The notes beneath the pieces were generated by a model, which made no database searches, was not told where the DNA came from, and saw only the letters and a list, made by a program, of their open reading frames with translations. From a virus: a DNA stretch of 22,730 nucleotides. Every line of letters begins with the position of its first letter. Positions within the stretch are counted from its first letter, which is position 1. Positions 22,158-22,730 of the stretch are shown in pieces. Where the stretch lies: positions 1 to 22,730 of IMG/VR virus record IMGVR_UViG_3300025904_000013; one strand, given 5' to 3'. Position numbers and translations under genes: made by a program.

Positions 22158-22373
22158 TTAGTCCCGGCGTGGCGTGATCACCCGGACGCCGACGTGCCGA
22201 TGAAGCGTCACGGCCCGACGGTTCGACCCATCCACGTCGGTGACGGTCACCTTCAACCGGACGTCTCCGACCGGCTCAGCAGACACGAACGCCATCCGCT
22301 GACCATCCGACTCGAGCCACTCGAACACGTCACCCGGCCGCAGCTGGATCACCCGCAGCATCCCGTCCCTCAT
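22158..22373 (-). CDS. Small beta-rich protein of unknown function (71 aa)
   Basis: ATG at 22373 overlaps the stop of the upstream gene as ATGA, so translational coupling is likely; the longer reading to 22415 is shadow of that gene. The protein MRDGMLRVIQLRPGDVFEWL continues with a short strand series (RMAFVSAEPVGDVRLKVTVT, a D-V-D-G-S-N turn, then RAVTLHRHVGVRVITP). This is the pattern of a small beta-barrel with an opening 'lrpGDvfe' turn, found in many short phage proteins. Function is unknown. It is the last gene before the promoter-like region, so it probably belongs to the preceding operon. Confidence 0.72.
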   Translation of the reverse strand: MRDGMLRVIQLRPGDVFEWLESDGQRMAFVSAEPVGDVRLKVTVTDVDGSNRRAVTLHRHVGVRVITPRRD

Positions 22374-22730
22374 GACGCGATGATCCCATCGTTCGGGCGT
22401 TCGTCGATGCTGCACCGGTCCCGGAACAACCGGCCCGCGCCGTCGCCATGGACCTCGTGCTCACCCCGCTCCGGGCAGTTCGGCCACCAGCACCGATCCT
22501 CGACCGTGAGCACCTCGCGTTCCTGGTTCGCGCGGAGCATGTCGGCCAGCAGCCCGATGGTGTCGACCGTCCAGCGGGTCCCGCAGCGGGTGCACTTCGC
22601 CGAGTGGAGATCGCCGGCGATCACGAGCGCGTTGCGGCGCATGCAGTACGGGCACGGATCGGCCAGCGTGCGGGGCGGGGCCTCTTCGCCGGCGGCGAGC
22701 TTCGCCCGATGCACCCAGTGGCGGGCGTCA
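22370..22730 (-). CDS. Zinc-ribbon-like protein, probably cut at the 5' end by the window edge
   Basis: The frame is open to the right edge (reading DARHWVHRAKLAAGEEAPPR). The only start visible is GTG at 22714, without an SD, so the true start is probably outside the window. A clear zinc-ribbon motif is present: CPYC (ADPCPYCMRR), then AKCTRCGTRWTV, followed by a helical LLADMLRANQERE. A second Cys/His group follows (RCWWPNCPERGEHEVHG), with a further Cys near the C-terminus. Small proteins with C-x2-C...C-x2-C and a helix are common in actinophages and often annotated as DNA-binding or HTH-like. The exact role is unknown. Confidence 0.7.
   Translation of the reverse strand, partial: DARHWVHRAKLAAGEEAPPRTLADPCPYCMRRNALVIAGDLHSAKCTRCGTRWTVDTIGLLADMLRANQEREVLTVEDRCWWPNCPERGEHEVHGDGAGRLFRDRCSIDERPNDGIIAS

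Noticed and set aside
1-22730. CRISPR array, tRNA, insertion sequence, integrase or attachment site
   Set aside because: I saw no regularly spaced direct repeats, no tRNA-like cloverleaf, no transposase or recombinase frame and no terminal inverted repeats.

Overview
The window is one tightly packed block of genes, all on the minus strand, from a high-GC tailed bacteriophage or prophage with siphovirus morphology. Three things point to an actinobacterial host (Streptomyces, Gordonia, Rhodococcus or similar): the strong GC bias, the frequent GTG starts and TGA stops, and protein families typical of actinophages (a DUF7426-like tail chaperone, DUF5047-like and other minor tail proteins). No integrase, repressor, lysis, replication, tRNA or host gene is visible. 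The sequence therefore cannot tell a lytic phage from a prophage, and the exact host is not determined.

Transcription runs right to left. At the far right (22158-22730) are two small genes: a Cys-rich zinc-ribbon-like protein cut by the window edge and a 71-aa beta-rich protein. Between them and the rest lies the only sizeable non-coding gap (22033-22157). It holds a promoter-like TTGACA/CATTAT pair and a hairpin-rich leader, and it probably starts the structural operon. The packaging and head module follows: an unknown 99-aa protein, a putative small terminase, TerL, portal, a ClpP-type prohead protease fused to a scaffold domain (with a good internal start for free scaffold), a decoration protein, the major capsid protein and two small acidic proteins of unknown role. 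The connector module comes next: head-tail adaptor, head-closure/stopper, HK97 gp10-like protein and tail terminator.

The tail module runs from 13104 to the left edge. It contains a major tail protein with a C-terminal IPT/TIG Ig-like domain, tail assembly chaperones with a candidate -1 frameshift (gpG/gpGT logic), a 1414-aa tape measure protein, two small tail-tip proteins that look distantly related, a parallel beta-helix tailspike-like protein, a LamG-like/PKD tail protein, a minor tail protein with N-terminal VR(I/L)ADV repeats, a DUF5047-like minor tail protein, a small OB-fold-like protein and the start of another minor tail protein (TTG start) that leaves the window at the left.

The genes form a near-continuous translationally coupled operon. 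Most junctions are ATGA, GTGA or TGATG overlaps or gaps of 1-15 bases. I see no defence, anti-defence or otherwise radically new system. The observations most worth testing are the internal scaffold start inside the protease gene, the frameshift site, the promoter/leader ahead of the operon, and the cluster of putative receptor-binding proteins at the tail tip.
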